Assembly (NCBI GenBank): GCA_003268905.1 | Contig: QLTU01000019.1 | Span: 17,638 to 81,637, forward strand | From: Acidovorax defluvii | GTDB lineage: Bacteria > Pseudomonadota > Gammaproteobacteria > Burkholderiales > Burkholderiaceae_C | Direction of reading: 5' to 3' | DNA: 64,000 nt | Shown here: piece by piece, positions 28,157-37,718 of the stretch | Layout of the letters: every line of letters starts with the position of its first letter | Position numbering within the stretch: position 1 is the stretch's first letter | Program-made: the position numbers and the translations under genes | The notes under the pieces: model-generated | Database searches by the model: none | The model's input: only the letters and a program-made list of their open reading frames with translations | Told to the model about the DNA's origin: nothing

Positions 28157-30055
28157 CTATGGGCGTGGCACCTTGATCTGAACCTTGAAACGGTCTTTCA
28201 ATAGTTCGTAGTAGGCCAACCCTTCTGCATTGCTCCACCACTGCAGGTATTGCTGACGCTCTTGTTGAGCGACTTGCTCGTTGGGTGTCTGGCGCGGAAC
28301 CAGTCGATTGACCTTGGCCACGGCGTATCCCTGGGCTCCCAGATCCACACCCACCCAGGCTGGCAGGGTGGCTGTGTTGGCGCCCATTACCGCATCCACC
28401 AAAGGCCTTGGCTGATTTTGGGGTTGGTCACGCGAGACAACGATGGCGGGCTGCAAACCTGCGGCATTGTCGGGCGCAGATTTCCATGCCGCCAGCTTGG
28501 CTTCGCCTTCCTTGCGGGCCAGCTCAGCCGATTTTTCGGCGATGTACAGACTGCGCACGCGCGGGCGCACCTCATCCAGAGGGAGGGTGCGAGCAGCGGT
28601 GTAGGTGCTGACGCGGGCGGCTGCCATCTGGCTGGGGCCGATTTCCACGGCTTCGGTGTTGCGTTTGTTCTCGATGGAATCCGACGAAAAAAGCGCCTCC
28701 AGCAACTTGCCGTTTGCCAAGGGGCCCGTGGTTCCTGGTGCCGGCGTGCGGGTGACACCCGAGGCCGTCATGACCTTGAGTTGAAGCTTTTCGGCCACGG
28801 GATTGAGACTGTCGGATTGCTCATAGACGCCATTCGCAAACGATTCGGCCACCTCGGCAAATTTGCGCTGGGCTTGCTGTTGCTTGAGCTCTGCTTCCAT
28901 CGAGGGGCGCAGCTCTTCGAAGCTCGGTTGGCGGGGGATCTTGATGTCTGTCAGCAAAATGATGTGGTACCCGAAATCGGTTTCCACCACTTCACTGATA
29001 TCCCCTTTTTTCATCGCAAACGCTGCGTCTTCAAAGGGCTTGACCATGGCGCCCAGCCCAAAGAAATTCAGGTCGCCGCCCGTCGCAGCAGACCCGGTGT
29101 CTTCGGAGGATTTTTTGGCAACTTCCGCAAAAGTGGCGGGGGCCTTGCGTACCTGCTCGAGCAACTGGGTTGCACGGGCCTTGGCTTTTTCTCGGTCTGC
29201 CGCAGGGGCATCCTTGAGCGCATTGATCAGAATATGGCTGGCGCGACGCTCTTCCTTGCCTGCAAGACGGGCTACGTTTTCCTTGTAATAGGTGCGCAGG
29301 TCGTCTTCGTTCAGCGTGATGCCCGCCCGCACACTGTCGATGTCCAGCACCACGTATTCCACCGCCGCCTGCTCAGCCTGCTGGAAATCAGCGGTATGGG
29401 TCTGGTAGTAGCTCTCCAGATCGGCATCGGTTGGGGTCACCTTGCCAGAAAAATCCGCCGGGTTGAAGCGCGCAATCTGCACTTCGCGGCGCTGGTACAA
29501 GGCATCCAGCGACAGCTTGACCTGCGCGTCGGTGCTGAAGGTGGACCCCATCACCCCACCCACGACCTGGTTCACCGAAATATCCCGACGCACATTGGCT
29601 TCGAAGCCTTCAGGCGTCAGCCCCTGGGCACCGACCAGCGCACGGTACGCCTCTGCATCCAGGGAACCGTCGGGGCGGCGGAGCTCGGCAATGGCAGGAA
29701 TCTCTTGCAGACTGCGCGCCAGGCGGCTGTCGCTGGTGACGAGGTGCATTTTTTGGGCGGCGGCCTGAAAAACCCGGTCTCGCACCAAGCGCTCCAACGT
29801 GGCATAGCGCGCCTCAGGCGAGTCAAGCAGCTTTGCATCCACGCCAGGCGACTGGGCGCGGATTCTGTCTGTCTCCATCTTGTGGGCGTTGTCCCAATCG
29901 GTCTGCTTGATGTCTTGACCATCAACACGAGCAACAACAACGCCGGTTTCGGAGAAGTAATTGCTGTCGATGCCCACAAGCACAAACGATGGAATGATCA
30001 ACAAGAACAGCAAGAGCATCACGATCTTGGAGTGCTTGCGGATGGATTCAAACAT
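28157..30055 (-). CDS. ppiD: Periplasmic folding chaperone/peptidyl-prolyl isomerase, PpiD-like (SurA_N, parvulin)
   Basis: A protein of 632 aa. One N-terminal membrane anchor (residues about 11-31, [20 protein letters not shown]) precedes a SurA_N chaperone domain and a parvulin PPIase domain recognisable by [11 protein letters not shown], then [20 protein letters not shown] and [17 protein letters not shown] second, degenerate rotamase-like region follows. PpiD sits at the Sec translocon and helps newly exported proteins fold. Its position between two tRNA genes and downstream of hupB resembles the hupB-ppiD linkage of E. coli. Confidence 0.92.
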   Translation of the reverse strand: MFESIRKHSKIVMLLLFLLIIPSFVLVGIDSNYFSETGVVVARVDGQDIKQTDWDNAHKMETDRIRAQSPGVDAKLLDSPEARYATLERLVRDRVFQAAAQKMHLVTSDSRLARSLQEIPAIAELRRPDGSLDAEAYRALVGAQGLTPEGFEANVRRDISVNQVVGGVMGSTFSTDAQVKLSLDALYQRREVQIARFNPADFSGKVTPTDADLESYYQTHTADFQQAEQAAVEYVVLDIDSVRAGITLNEDDLRTYYKENVARLAGKEERRASHILINALKDAPAADREKAKARATQLLEQVRKAPATFAEVAKKSSEDTGSAATGGDLNFFGLGAMVKPFEDAAFAMKKGDISEVVETDFGYHIILLTDIKIPRQPSFEELRPSMEAELKQQQAQRKFAEVAESFANGVYEQSDSLNPVAEKLQLKVMTASGVTRTPAPGTTGPLANGKLLEALFSSDSIENKRNTEAVEIGPSQMAAARVSTYTAARTLPLDEVRPRVRSLYIAEKSAELARKEGEAKLAAWKSAPDNAAGLQPAIVVSRDQPQNQPRPLVDAVMGANTATLPAWVGVDLGAQGYAVAKVNRLVPRQTPNEQVAQQERQQYLQWWSNAEGLAYYELLKDRFKVQIKVPRP

Positions 30056-30082
30056 GGTCGATCTTTCAGTGACAAAAAAACA

Positions 30083-30106
30083 AAAGGCGAACTTTCGTTC
30101 GCCTTT
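30083..30106 (-). terminator. Terminator after hupB and tRNA-Val
   Basis: AAAGGCGAAC / GTTCGCCTTT with a 4-base loop gives a perfect 10-bp stem, followed on the minus strand by TGTTTTTTTGTCAC. It ends the hupB/tRNA-Val transcript before ppiD. Confidence 0.85.
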
Positions 30107-30115
30107 GTTCGGTGG

Positions 30116-30191
30116 TGGTGGGTCCTGACGGTCTCGAACCGCCGACCTACTCCGTGTAAAGGAGCCGCTCTACCAACTGAGCTAAGGACCC
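30116..30191 (-). tRNA. tRNA-Val (TAC)
   Basis: A complete 76-base cloverleaf with CCA encoded: acceptor GGGTCCT / AGGACCC, D-arm AGCTCAGTTGGTAGAGC, anticodon loop TTTACAC, T-arm GGCGGTTCGAGACCGTC. It lies 15 bases after hupB on the same strand, so it is likely processed from the hupB transcript or shares its terminator. Confidence 0.97.
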
Positions 30192-30206
30192 CGACCTAAC
30201 TGGACA

Positions 30207-30479
30207 TCAATTCAAGGCGTCTTTCAATGCCTTGCCTGGACGAAACTTTGGAACTTTAGCAGCTTTGATTTTAATCGCAGCGCCGGTGCGGGGATTGCGA
30301 CCCGTGCGAGCTGCACGCTTGCCAACTGCGAAGGTGCCGAAACCGACGAGCGAGACAGTGCCGCCCTTCTTCAGGGTCTTCTTGACGGCCTCAATCGTGG
30401 ATTCCAAGGCACGCGCTGCAGCGGCCTTGGAGATGTCGGCGTTGGTAGCGATGTGCTCAATCAGTTCGGTTTTGTTCAC
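30207..30479 (-). CDS. hupB: DNA-binding protein HU-beta
   Basis: A 90-aa HU-family nucleoid protein. [20 protein letters not shown] at the N-terminus and [20 protein letters not shown] in the DNA-binding arm are diagnostic, followed by [11 protein letters not shown]. The order hupB then ppiD on the same strand matches other proteobacteria. The ATG has GAGAGGCTTCTT upstream, a weak ribosome-binding site. A consensus-like promoter lies about 140 bases upstream. Confidence 0.96.
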   Translation of the reverse strand: MNKTELIEHIATNADISKAAAARALESTIEAVKKTLKKGGTVSLVGFGTFAVGKRAARTGRNPRTGAAIKIKAAKVPKFRPGKALKDALN

Positions 30480-30616
30480 AAGAAGCCTCTCGGAAAAGAG
30501 TTGGTGGAATGTCTCGCGGATATCTGGTCTTCACACGTCCGAAAGCACAACCCTTGGGGCTGGCGGGCATCAGACGGGGGAATGACTGGCATATGCAGCA
30601 GGCGCTGCTGCATCAG

Positions 30617-30645
30617 ATTAAAGCCATCGAGTTTCCGGGTGTCAA
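30617..30645 (-). promoter_or_regulatory. Likely sigma-70 promoter of hupB
   Basis: On the minus strand TTGACA, a 17-base spacer and TTTAAT match the sigma-70 consensus well. The leader to the hupB start would be about 130 bases. The rest of the 300-base interval to the next gene shows no ORF or RNA that I recognise. Confidence 0.65.
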
Positions 30646-30782
30646 TACAACACGCTGGTTTGTAGCAGCGTAGCAAACAATTCTAGTCGCATTTCACGGT
30701 GCGACGGGGCTTGCAGGGCGCTTTTGTATCAAAGCCGCTGCATGGGCAACATTCCCGATTGACACCATGCCAGTGTTGACGG

Positions 30783-31868
30783 TTACAGCGCTGACGCGAT
30801 GGCGCGCCCCAGATCCCGGGTGCAGGCTTTTCCACCGAGATCAGGGGTACGGGGGCCGCCACTTTTCGGATCGAGCACGGCCTCGATGGCCCCCACCACA
30901 GCGTCGTGCGCGGCGCGGTAGCCAAGAAAGTCGAGCATCATCGCGCCGCACCAAATTTGCCCGATGGGGTTGGCAATGCCCTGCCCCGCGATGTCGGGGG
31001 CCGAGCCGTGCACGGGCTCGAACAGCGAAGGCATGGTGCGTGAAGGGTTCAGGTTGGCGCTGGGCGCAATACCAATGGTGCCGGTACAGGCCGGGCCCAG
31101 GTCCGAGAGGATGTCGCCAAACAGGTTGCTGGCCACCACCACATCAAAGAAGTCGGGACGCTGCACAAAGTGTGCGGTGAGGATGTCGATATGGAACTTG
31201 TCCACTTTCACATCGGGATACGCCTTGGCCATCTCGGCCACACGCTCGTCCCAGTAGGGCATGGTGATGGCGATGCCGTTGGACTTGGTGGCGCTGGTCA
31301 GGTGCTTTTTGGGGCGCGACTGCGCCAACTCAAAGGCGAACTTCAGCACGCGGTCCACGCCGTAACGTGACATCACTGTCTCTTGCATCACGATCTCGCG
31401 CGGGGTGCCTTCGTACATGCGACCCCCAATGCTGGAATACTCGCCCTCCGTGTTTTCGCGCACGATCAGCATGTCGATTTCACCCGGCAGGCGGGGCGAG
31501 CCATCGCGCCGCACCACAGGGGCAATCACGCCGGGCATCAGGCGCGCGGGGCGCAGGTTGATGTACTGGTCGAACTCGCGGCGAAAAAGCAGCAGCGAGC
31601 CCCACAGGGAAACATGGTCGGCAATTTTTTCGGGCCAGCCCACCGCACCAAAGTAAATTGCCTCATGGCCGCCGATCTGGTCCTTCCAGTTGTCGGGCAG
31701 CATCTTGCCGTGCTTTTCGTAGTAGTCCCAGCTCGAAAAATCGAAATGGTCGAAGTGCAGATCGATGCCGAACTTGCGGGCTGCCGCATCCATCACGCGC
31801 AGGCCCTCGGGCATGACCTCTTTGCCAATGCCGTCACCAGCCACGACAGCAATGCGATGTTTCGCCAT
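30783..31868 (-). CDS. Tartrate dehydrogenase / D-malate dehydrogenase family
   Basis: A protein of 361 aa in the isopropylmalate/isocitrate dehydrogenase superfamily. VVAGDGIGKEVMPEGLRVMD and the FGAVGWPEKIADHVSLWGSL segment separate it from LeuB. RREFDQYINLRPARLMPGV and VRENTEGEYSSIGGRMYEG follow, and the metal and NAD region FGDILSDLGPACTGTIGIAPSANLNP is intact. TtuC/YeaU-type enzymes oxidise tartrate or D-malate with decarboxylation. Substrate is inferred from these motifs. The repeat element separates it from pgsA upstream on the same strand. Confidence 0.85.
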   Translation of the reverse strand: MAKHRIAVVAGDGIGKEVMPEGLRVMDAAARKFGIDLHFDHFDFSSWDYYEKHGKMLPDNWKDQIGGHEAIYFGAVGWPEKIADHVSLWGSLLLFRREFDQYINLRPARLMPGVIAPVVRRDGSPRLPGEIDMLIVRENTEGEYSSIGGRMYEGTPREIVMQETVMSRYGVDRVLKFAFELAQSRPKKHLTSATKSNGIAITMPYWDERVAEMAKAYPDVKVDKFHIDILTAHFVQRPDFFDVVVASNLFGDILSDLGPACTGTIGIAPSANLNPSRTMPSLFEPVHGSAPDIAGQGIANPIGQIWCGAMMLDFLGYRAAHDAVVGAIEAVLDPKSGGPRTPDLGGKACTRDLGRAIASAL

Positions 31869-31873
31869 TCAAA

Positions 31874-31940
31874 CGCTCCTGAAAATATAGCTACTAGCGC
31901 TTATCTATCAAGCGCCAGAGGCACAAAAGACTTAAATATT
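31874..31940 (+). repeat. Dispersed AT-rich repeat, copy G (type 2)
   Basis: CGCTCCTGAAAATATAGCT, ACTAGCGCTTATCTATCAAG, CGCCAGAGGC, then an AT-rich tail. Both dyad arms are well kept. It lies between pgsA and the tartrate dehydrogenase gene, just upstream of the latter's start codon. Confidence 0.85.
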
Positions 31941-32505
31941 ATTTGACGCGTGCCCGAATCTCGGGGAGCGCCTTTTGCAGGTAATACACCATCGACCACA
32001 CTGTGAGCACGGCCGATGCCCAGATGAGCCAGGTGCCCCACACCCCCGTGTCGATCACGCCAAACAGGTGCCCGTCGTAAAGCAGGAACGGGATGGCCGT
32101 CATCTGCACTGCGGTCTTGAGCTTGCCGATCATGTGCACCGCCACGCTCTTGCTGGCGCCGATCTGCGCCATCCATTCGCGCAGGGCCGATATGGCGATT
32201 TCGCGGCCGATGATGATGAGCGCCACGAACACATCGGCGCGCTGCAGATGCACCAGCACCAAAAGCGATGCGCACACCAGAAACTTGTCGGCCACGGGAT
32301 CGAGAAAGGCGCCAAACGAAGAGGTCTGGTTGAGCTTGCGGGCCAGAAAACCGTCGAGCCAGTCGGTGGCTGCAAACACCACGAACATCACGGTGGCGAT
32401 GAGATTGCGTGTGGCCGGGTCGAGCGGCGCGTAAAACACCCCCACGATCAAAGGTATCGCGACGATGCGCGTCCAGGTCATGATGGTGGGAATGGTGAAA
32501 AACAT
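31939..32505 (-). CDS. pgsA: CDP-diacylglycerol-glycerol-3-phosphate 3-phosphatidyltransferase
   Basis: A membrane enzyme of 188 aa that makes phosphatidylglycerophosphate, the precursor of phosphatidylglycerol and cardiolipin. The CDP-alcohol phosphotransferase motif is complete, DGFLARKLNQTSSFGAFLDP followed by VADK (D-G-x2-A-R-x8-G-x3-D-x3-D). Five to six hydrophobic segments are visible. It lies 31 bases downstream of uvrC on the same strand, a linkage also found in gamma-proteobacteria. Confidence 0.95.
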   Translation of the reverse strand: MFFTIPTIMTWTRIVAIPLIVGVFYAPLDPATRNLIATVMFVVFAATDWLDGFLARKLNQTSSFGAFLDPVADKFLVCASLLVLVHLQRADVFVALIIIGREIAISALREWMAQIGASKSVAVHMIGKLKTAVQMTAIPFLLYDGHLFGVIDTGVWGTWLIWASAVLTVWSMVYYLQKALPEIRARVK

Positions 32506-32536
32506 GGTGTGATTGTGTCACGCTGGCATGGAGACA

Positions 32537-34528
32537 TCAGCGCAGTGCGCGATAGATCTCTTCAGCGAGTTCCCGCGAAATGCCGTCCACCGTCACCAGG
32601 TCTTCCACGCTGGCCATCGCCACGCCCCGCACGCCCCCAAAGCGCTGCAGCAGGCGGGCGCGCTTCTTGGGGCCCACACCAGCAATTTCTTCGAGCTGGC
32701 CGCCACCCACACGCACCTTGGCGCGCGCGGCACGCATACCGGTGATGGCAAAACGATGGGCCTCGTCGCGAATCTGCGCCACCAGCATCAGCGCGGCCGA
32801 GTCCTTGCCCAGGTAAATTTTTCCGCGGCCATCGGCAAACACCAGCTCTTCCAGGCCCACCTTACGGCGCTCGCCTTTTTCCACGCCCACGATGCGGGTG
32901 AGGTCGAGCCCCAGTGCGGTAAACACCTCGCGCGCCACGCCAACCTGGCCCTTGCCACCGTCGATCAGCACCAGATCGGGCAGGCGCGCCACGCCTTTGG
33001 GCCTGGCGGCCTCTTGCCCGCCTGGCGCGGGATGGGCCGCAAAGTCGATGCCACCGGCTTCGCGCGCGGCTTCGGCCACCTTGCTGTAGCGGCGCGTGAG
33101 CACCTGGCGCATGGCGGCGTAGTCATCGCCGCCGGTGATGCCTTCGATCTTGTAACGGCGGTATTCACTGCTCTGCATCTTGTGGTGGTGAAACACCACG
33201 CACGATGCCTGCGTGGATTCGCCCGCCGTGTGCGAGATGTCGAAGCACTCGATGGTGAGTTGGTCCAGGTCTTCGGGCGGCAAGTCCAGCGCCTCGGCCA
33301 GGGCACGGGTGCGCGCCTGCTGCGAGCCCTCTTCGGCCAGCAGACGGGCCAGCTGCAGGTCGGCGTTTTTTTGCGCCATGTCGAGCCATGCGCGGCGCTG
33401 TTCGCGTGGCTGGTGGATGGCGCTCACGCGCAGGCCGCTTTGCTCGGTCAGCGCTGCCAACAGGGCCTTGTCCACCGGCACGCTGGTGACCAGCAGCGGC
33501 GGCACAGGCACGCCGATGTAGTGCTGGCCGATAAAGGCCTCCAGCACCAGCGCTTCCACGGGCCGCAGTGGCTGGGCGTCTGGCGGGGTCTCCTCGTCGC
33601 TCTCTTGCGCAAAAACCCCGGCGGCATCTTCCACATGCACCGGAAAATAAGGCCGGTCGCCCAGGTGCCGCCCGCCGCGCACCATGGCCAGGTTCACGCA
33701 GGCACGGCCGCCCTGCACGCGCACGGCCAAAATATCCACGTCCTTGTCGTCAGCGGTTTCGATGGCTTGCTGGTGCAGCACGCGTGACAGCGCCTGCATC
33801 TGGTTGCGCAGCTCCGCAGCCTGCTCAAACTCCAGCTTGTCCGAATGCGCCATCATGCGCGCCTCCAGCGCCTGCAGCAGCTCCTGGGTTTCGCCGCGCA
33901 GCAGTGCCTCGGCGTGCATCACGTCGGCCGCATAGGCCTCGGGCGAGATGAGCTGAACGCAGGGCCCCGTGCAGCGCTTGATCTGGTACAGCAGGCAGGG
34001 CCGCGTGCGGTTGGCAAACACCGTGTCTTCGCAAGTGCGCAGCCTGAACACTTTTTGCAGAAGCTGAATGCTCTCCTTCACCGCCCAGGCGCTGGGGTAC
34101 GGGCCAAAGTAGCGGTGCTTTTTGTCCACCGCGCCGCGGTAATAGGCCATGCGCGGAAACACCTGGCCCGGCGCATCGCCCGTGGCGCTGGCGGTGCCCG
34201 TAATCTTGAGGTAGGGGTAGCTCTTGTCGTCCCGAAACAGGATGTTGAACTTGGGGTTCAGCGTCTTGATGAGGTTGTTTTCAAGCAGCAGCGCCTCGGC
34301 CTCCGAGCGCACCACCGTGGTCTCCATGCGCACGATCTTGCCGACCATGTGGCCGATGCGCGTGCCGCCATGGTTCTTTTGAAAATAGCTGGAGACCCGG
34401 CGCTTGAGGTTGAGCGCTTTTCCTACGTACAGCAGCGCATCCTGCGCGTCAAAATAGCGGTAAACACCGGGCAGCGCGGGCAGCGCGGCGACCTGCGCCA
34501 GCAGTTCTTCGGAATGCAGATCAGACAT
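32537..34528 (-). CDS. uvrC: Excinuclease ABC subunit C
   Basis: A nucleotide-excision-repair nuclease of 663 aa. The N-terminal GIY-YIG nuclease appears as [20 protein letters not shown] with [11 protein letters not shown] after it. A UVR motif ([15 protein letters not shown]) follows, then the UvrC RNase H-like domain with IECFDISHT and [18 protein letters not shown], and a C-terminal helix-hairpin-helix ([18 protein letters not shown]). All domains are intact. pgsA follows. Confidence 0.96.
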   Translation of the reverse strand: MSDLHSEELLAQVAALPALPGVYRYFDAQDALLYVGKALNLKRRVSSYFQKNHGGTRIGHMVGKIVRMETTVVRSEAEALLLENNLIKTLNPKFNILFRDDKSYPYLKITGTASATGDAPGQVFPRMAYYRGAVDKKHRYFGPYPSAWAVKESIQLLQKVFRLRTCEDTVFANRTRPCLLYQIKRCTGPCVQLISPEAYAADVMHAEALLRGETQELLQALEARMMAHSDKLEFEQAAELRNQMQALSRVLHQQAIETADDKDVDILAVRVQGGRACVNLAMVRGGRHLGDRPYFPVHVEDAAGVFAQESDEETPPDAQPLRPVEALVLEAFIGQHYIGVPVPPLLVTSVPVDKALLAALTEQSGLRVSAIHQPREQRRAWLDMAQKNADLQLARLLAEEGSQQARTRALAEALDLPPEDLDQLTIECFDISHTAGESTQASCVVFHHHKMQSSEYRRYKIEGITGGDDYAAMRQVLTRRYSKVAEAAREAGGIDFAAHPAPGGQEAARPKGVARLPDLVLIDGGKGQVGVAREVFTALGLDLTRIVGVEKGERRKVGLEELVFADGRGKIYLGKDSAALMLVAQIRDEAHRFAITGMRAARAKVRVGGGQLEEIAGVGPKKRARLLQRFGGVRGVAMASVEDLVTVDGISRELAEEIYRALR

Positions 34529-34578
34529 GGTGCCTATTGTGGCCGCGCACCAGGGACCACCCGGGAATCAAAAACCAG

Positions 34579-34640
34579 AATGCTATTATTTTAATAGCTA
34601 CCAGCGATTACCCATTAAGCGCCAGCAGCCATTTTTACCA
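34579..34640 (+). repeat. Dispersed AT-rich repeat, copy H (type 1)
   Basis: GAATGCTATTATTTTAATAG, CTACCAGCGATTACCCATTA, AGCGCCAGCAGCCATTTTTA. Its left end is nearly identical to copy A. It lies between the uvrC start and the end of the Bug gene. Confidence 0.85.
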
Positions 34641-35621
34641 TTACTCGGCTTCGATTTTCGAGCTTTTCACCACGCCAGCCCAGTTGGCCAGATCGGCCTT
34701 CACGCGCTCGCCCAGCTGCTGCGGGCCCAGGTAGTCGGCCGTGGCGCCCTGCTCCTGCGCCTTCTGCTTGAATGCCGCACTTTGCACCACGGTGCGCAGG
34801 TCGGCGGCCAGCTTGTCGATGACGGGCTTTGGCACGGCAGCAGGCGCGAACAGCGCAAACCACGATGTGGCATTCACGCCGGGGTAGCCCGCCTCGGCCG
34901 TGGTGGGTGCATCGGGCAGGCTGGGCAGGCGCTCCTTGCCGGTGACGGCCAGCACACGCAGCTTGCCCGACTGGATATGGGGCATGTAGGGCGGCGCGGT
35001 GCCAAAGGTCAGGTCTACCTGGCCACCCAGCAGGTCTTGCAGGGCCGGGCCTGTGCCCTTGTAGGGCACGTGCACCATCTTGATGCCGCCCTGCTGCTCC
35101 AGCATGGCGCCCGTCACGTGCTGCAACGAGCCGTTGCCCGACGATGCGTAGTTCAGCTTGCCCGGGTTGGCCTTGGCGTAGGCAATCAACTCGGGCAGCG
35201 TCTTCACCGGCAGGTCGGCACGCACCACAATGATCTGTGGCGCCGAGATCACGTTGGCAATCGGCTGAAAGTCGCTCTGCGCCCACTGCGCCACCTTGGT
35301 CAGGTGGGGCGAGATCACGTGGTAGCCCGAGTACTGCATGAGCAGGGTGTAGCCATCGGCCTCGGCCCGCTTGACGATGCTGGCCGCAATGTTGCCGTTG
35401 CCACCGCCTTTGTTGTCTACCACCACCGACTGGCCCAGCACGGGCGCCAGTGCCTGCGCCACCATGCGCGCCGACAGGTCGGTGGTGCCCCCTGCGGCCT
35501 TGGGCACCACCATGGTCACGGTCTTGGTGGGATAGGCGCCCTGCGCCCAGGCGGCACTGCCCAGGCCCATGGCCAGCGCGGCGATGGCCAGGGTGGTGAA
35601 TTGCTTGCGATTGGTTTTCAT
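34641..35621 (-). CDS. Tripartite tricarboxylate transporter substrate-binding protein (Bug family)
   Basis: A protein of 326 aa with a signal peptide (MKTNRKQFTTLAIAALAMGL to AWAQ). The mature part begins YPTKTVTMVVPKAAGGTTDL, the Bug-family loop, and includes LNYASSGNGSLQHVTGAMLE and the ligand-pocket HVPYKGTGPALQDLLGGQVD. Bug proteins bind carboxylates, amino-acid derivatives or aromatics outside the cytoplasmic membrane. No membrane subunits of the transporter are in the window. It lies next to a second, broken Bug gene and a CoA-linked catabolic pair, which suggests a role in that pathway. Confidence 0.9.
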   Translation of the reverse strand: MKTNRKQFTTLAIAALAMGLGSAAWAQGAYPTKTVTMVVPKAAGGTTDLSARMVAQALAPVLGQSVVVDNKGGGNGNIAASIVKRAEADGYTLLMQYSGYHVISPHLTKVAQWAQSDFQPIANVISAPQIIVVRADLPVKTLPELIAYAKANPGKLNYASSGNGSLQHVTGAMLEQQGGIKMVHVPYKGTGPALQDLLGGQVDLTFGTAPPYMPHIQSGKLRVLAVTGKERLPSLPDAPTTAEAGYPGVNATSWFALFAPAAVPKPVIDKLAADLRTVVQSAAFKQKAQEQGATADYLGPQQLGERVKADLANWAGVVKSSKIEAE

Positions 35622-35693
35622 GCGATGTCTCCGTTTTCACTGTTGTTGAATACTGTCGGTTGGGCGATGGCTATGAAGCCCGCGCCCACTCGC

Positions 35694-36671
35694 TTAATCT
35701 ACCGTGGCACCGGTATCCTTGACCACGCGGCTCCACTTGGGCAGGTCAGCCTGCACAAGCGCCCCCAGCTGGGCGGCTGTGCCCTTGAAAGGCTCGCAAC
35801 CCACGGCGGCCAGTTTCTCGACCACGTCCTTGTGCTCCAGCGCGCGGGCCACCTCGGCCTGCAGCTGCGCCACGATGGGCGCGGGCGTGCCTACCGGTGC
35901 AAACAGCGCATACCAGGGGGCCTGGCCAAAGCCCTTGATGGTTTCGCCAATCGTTGGCGCATCGGGCAAGGCGGCCACGCGCTTTTCGTTGACCACGCCC
36001 ACCACCTTGAGCTTGCCCGCCTTGATGAACGCAATGGCCGACGGCAGGCTCTGCACCGACAGCGGCACCTGCCCGCCCACCACATCGGTGGCGGCAGCGG
36101 CCGAGCCCTTTTAGGGAATGTGCTGTAACTGGATGCCCGCGGCCTTTTGCAGCATCTCGCCAATCAGGTGGTTCAGCGTGCCGTTGCCCGCCGAGGCAAT
36201 CGAATACTTGCCGGGGCTGGCCTTGGCCAGCGTGACCAGCTCGGCCACCGTGTTGCCTGGGAACGAGGGGTGCGCCACCAGCACATAACCGGCCGTGGCA
36301 ATGGGCGCGACGGGCGCAAAGTCTTTCACCGGGTCAAAGCCCGGGTTCTTGTAGAGCGCGGGGCCAATCACATGCGCACTGTCGGATGTGAGCAGCAACG
36401 TGTAGCCATCATTGCGCGCGCGGGCCGTGGTGCCCGTGGCCAGAGTGCCACCTGCACCAGGGCGGTTCTCCACCACCACGCTCTGGCCCAGCTGCTCGCC
36501 GAGTTTTTGCGCCACCACGCGGGCAATCGCATCGTTGGCACCGCCTGCGGCCTGCGGCACCACCACCGTGATGGGTTTGGACGGAAACTTGTCTTGCGCG
36601 CTCGCCGTGAAAGCGGCCGAGCACAGCACGGCAGCAGCAAAAATGCGGCGGGACATCATGGGGTGGGTCAT
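35694..36671 (-). pseudogene. Bug-family substrate-binding protein, interrupted by one stop codon
   Basis: The two halves are in the same frame. The N-terminal part (36111-36671) has a signal peptide (FAAAVLCSAAFTASAQ) and FPSKPITVVVPQAAGGANDA. The C-terminal part continues KGSAAAATDVVGGQVPLSVQ to the natural end. Between them is TAA at 36111-36113, where the family has a Tyr codon: HIP-stop-KGS versus HVPYKGT in the intact paralog next door, whose DNA reads CCCTACAAG where this reads CCCTAAAAG. The lesion is therefore a single base change, recent or a sequence error. The ribosome-binding site and start are intact, so a truncated protein of about 186 aa may be made. Confidence 0.88.
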
Positions 36672-36737
36672 GGTTTTTGTCTCCTGGTGTTATGGATAAA
36701 ACAAGGCAAGAACGGCGAACCGTTCGCACATCGACGC

Positions 36738-37718
36738 TCAGCGCGCCAGCGCACGTTCGCGAATGGCTTCAAAGTCCGCAGGCACCGGGTGCAGCGTCAG
36801 GCGCTGGCCCGCCTTGACGATCTGGCTGGGAATATCGCGGCCAATCAGGGCCGGCAGGCGCTGCGCTGCGGCAACCAGCCGGGTCAGGTCCACCCCCGTG
36901 TCGTAGCCCATGAGCTGCAGCGCGTGCACGATTTCCTCGCTGCACACATTGCCCGACGCGCCAGGCGCATAGGGGCAGCCGCCCAGCCCGCCCAGCGAGG
37001 CATCAAACCGGTCGGCTCCCGCATCAATGGCCGCCAGCACATTGGCCAGCCCCATGCCGCGCGTGTTGTGAAAGTGCAGCGTGAAATCCATGCCCGGCCA
37101 GCGCGCGCGCGCCGCAGTGGTGAGCTGGTGCACCTGGGTCGGATACGCCATGCCCGTCGTGTCGCACAGCGTGATGCCGCGCACGCCCAGGTCGGCAAAA
37201 CGCTGCACCCAATCGAACACGGCGGACGCGTGCACATTGCCCTCCATGGGGCACCCAAACACGCATGACAGCGACACATTCACCGCCACCTGCGCGGCCT
37301 GCGCCGTGGCAACCACCTGCGCCAGGCTGGCAAAAGACTGCTCGCGCGTCATGCGCAGGTTGGAAATGTTGTGCGTTTCGCTGGCCGACATGACGAGGTT
37401 CAACTCGTCGGTGCGCGCCTCGATCGCGCGCTCGGCCCCCCGCACATTGGGCACCAGTGCGCTGTAGACCGTTCCGGGCCGGCGCGTGATCTCGCGCATC
37501 ACAATCTCGGCATCCTTGAGCGCCGGGATGGCCGTGGGCGATGTGAACGAAGTCACCTCGATCTTGGACAGGCCCGCTGACGACAACGCATTGCACAGCG
37601 CGATCTTGTCTTCAGTGGGCACAAAGGCCTTTTCCATCTGCAGGCCGTCGCGCAGGCCCACTTCCTGCATGTGGATGCGGCGCCCCGCACCTTGCCACAC
37701 CGTGCTGGATGCACTCAT
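36738..37718 (-). CDS. Hydroxymethylglutaryl-CoA lyase
   Basis: A protein of 326 aa. HMG-CoA lyase cleaves HMG-CoA to acetoacetate and acetyl-CoA in leucine or related catabolism. It has the TIM-barrel start QEVGLRDGLQMEKAFVPTED with the catalytic Arg-Asp, VSLSCVFGCPMEGNV, the metal-binding LHFHNTRGMGLANVLAA, and GGLGGCPYAPGASGNVCSEE with the signature active-site Cys. It overlaps the upstream CoA-transferase gene by 4 bases (ATGA). The pair may handle an HMG- or citramalyl-type CoA ester whose acid is taken up by the neighbouring Bug proteins. Confidence 0.9.
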   Translation of the reverse strand: MSASSTVWQGAGRRIHMQEVGLRDGLQMEKAFVPTEDKIALCNALSSAGLSKIEVTSFTSPTAIPALKDAEIVMREITRRPGTVYSALVPNVRGAERAIEARTDELNLVMSASETHNISNLRMTREQSFASLAQVVATAQAAQVAVNVSLSCVFGCPMEGNVHASAVFDWVQRFADLGVRGITLCDTTGMAYPTQVHQLTTAARARWPGMDFTLHFHNTRGMGLANVLAAIDAGADRFDASLGGLGGCPYAPGASGNVCSEEIVHALQLMGYDTGVDLTRLVAAAQRLPALIGRDIPSQIVKAGQRLTLHPVPADFEAIRERALAR

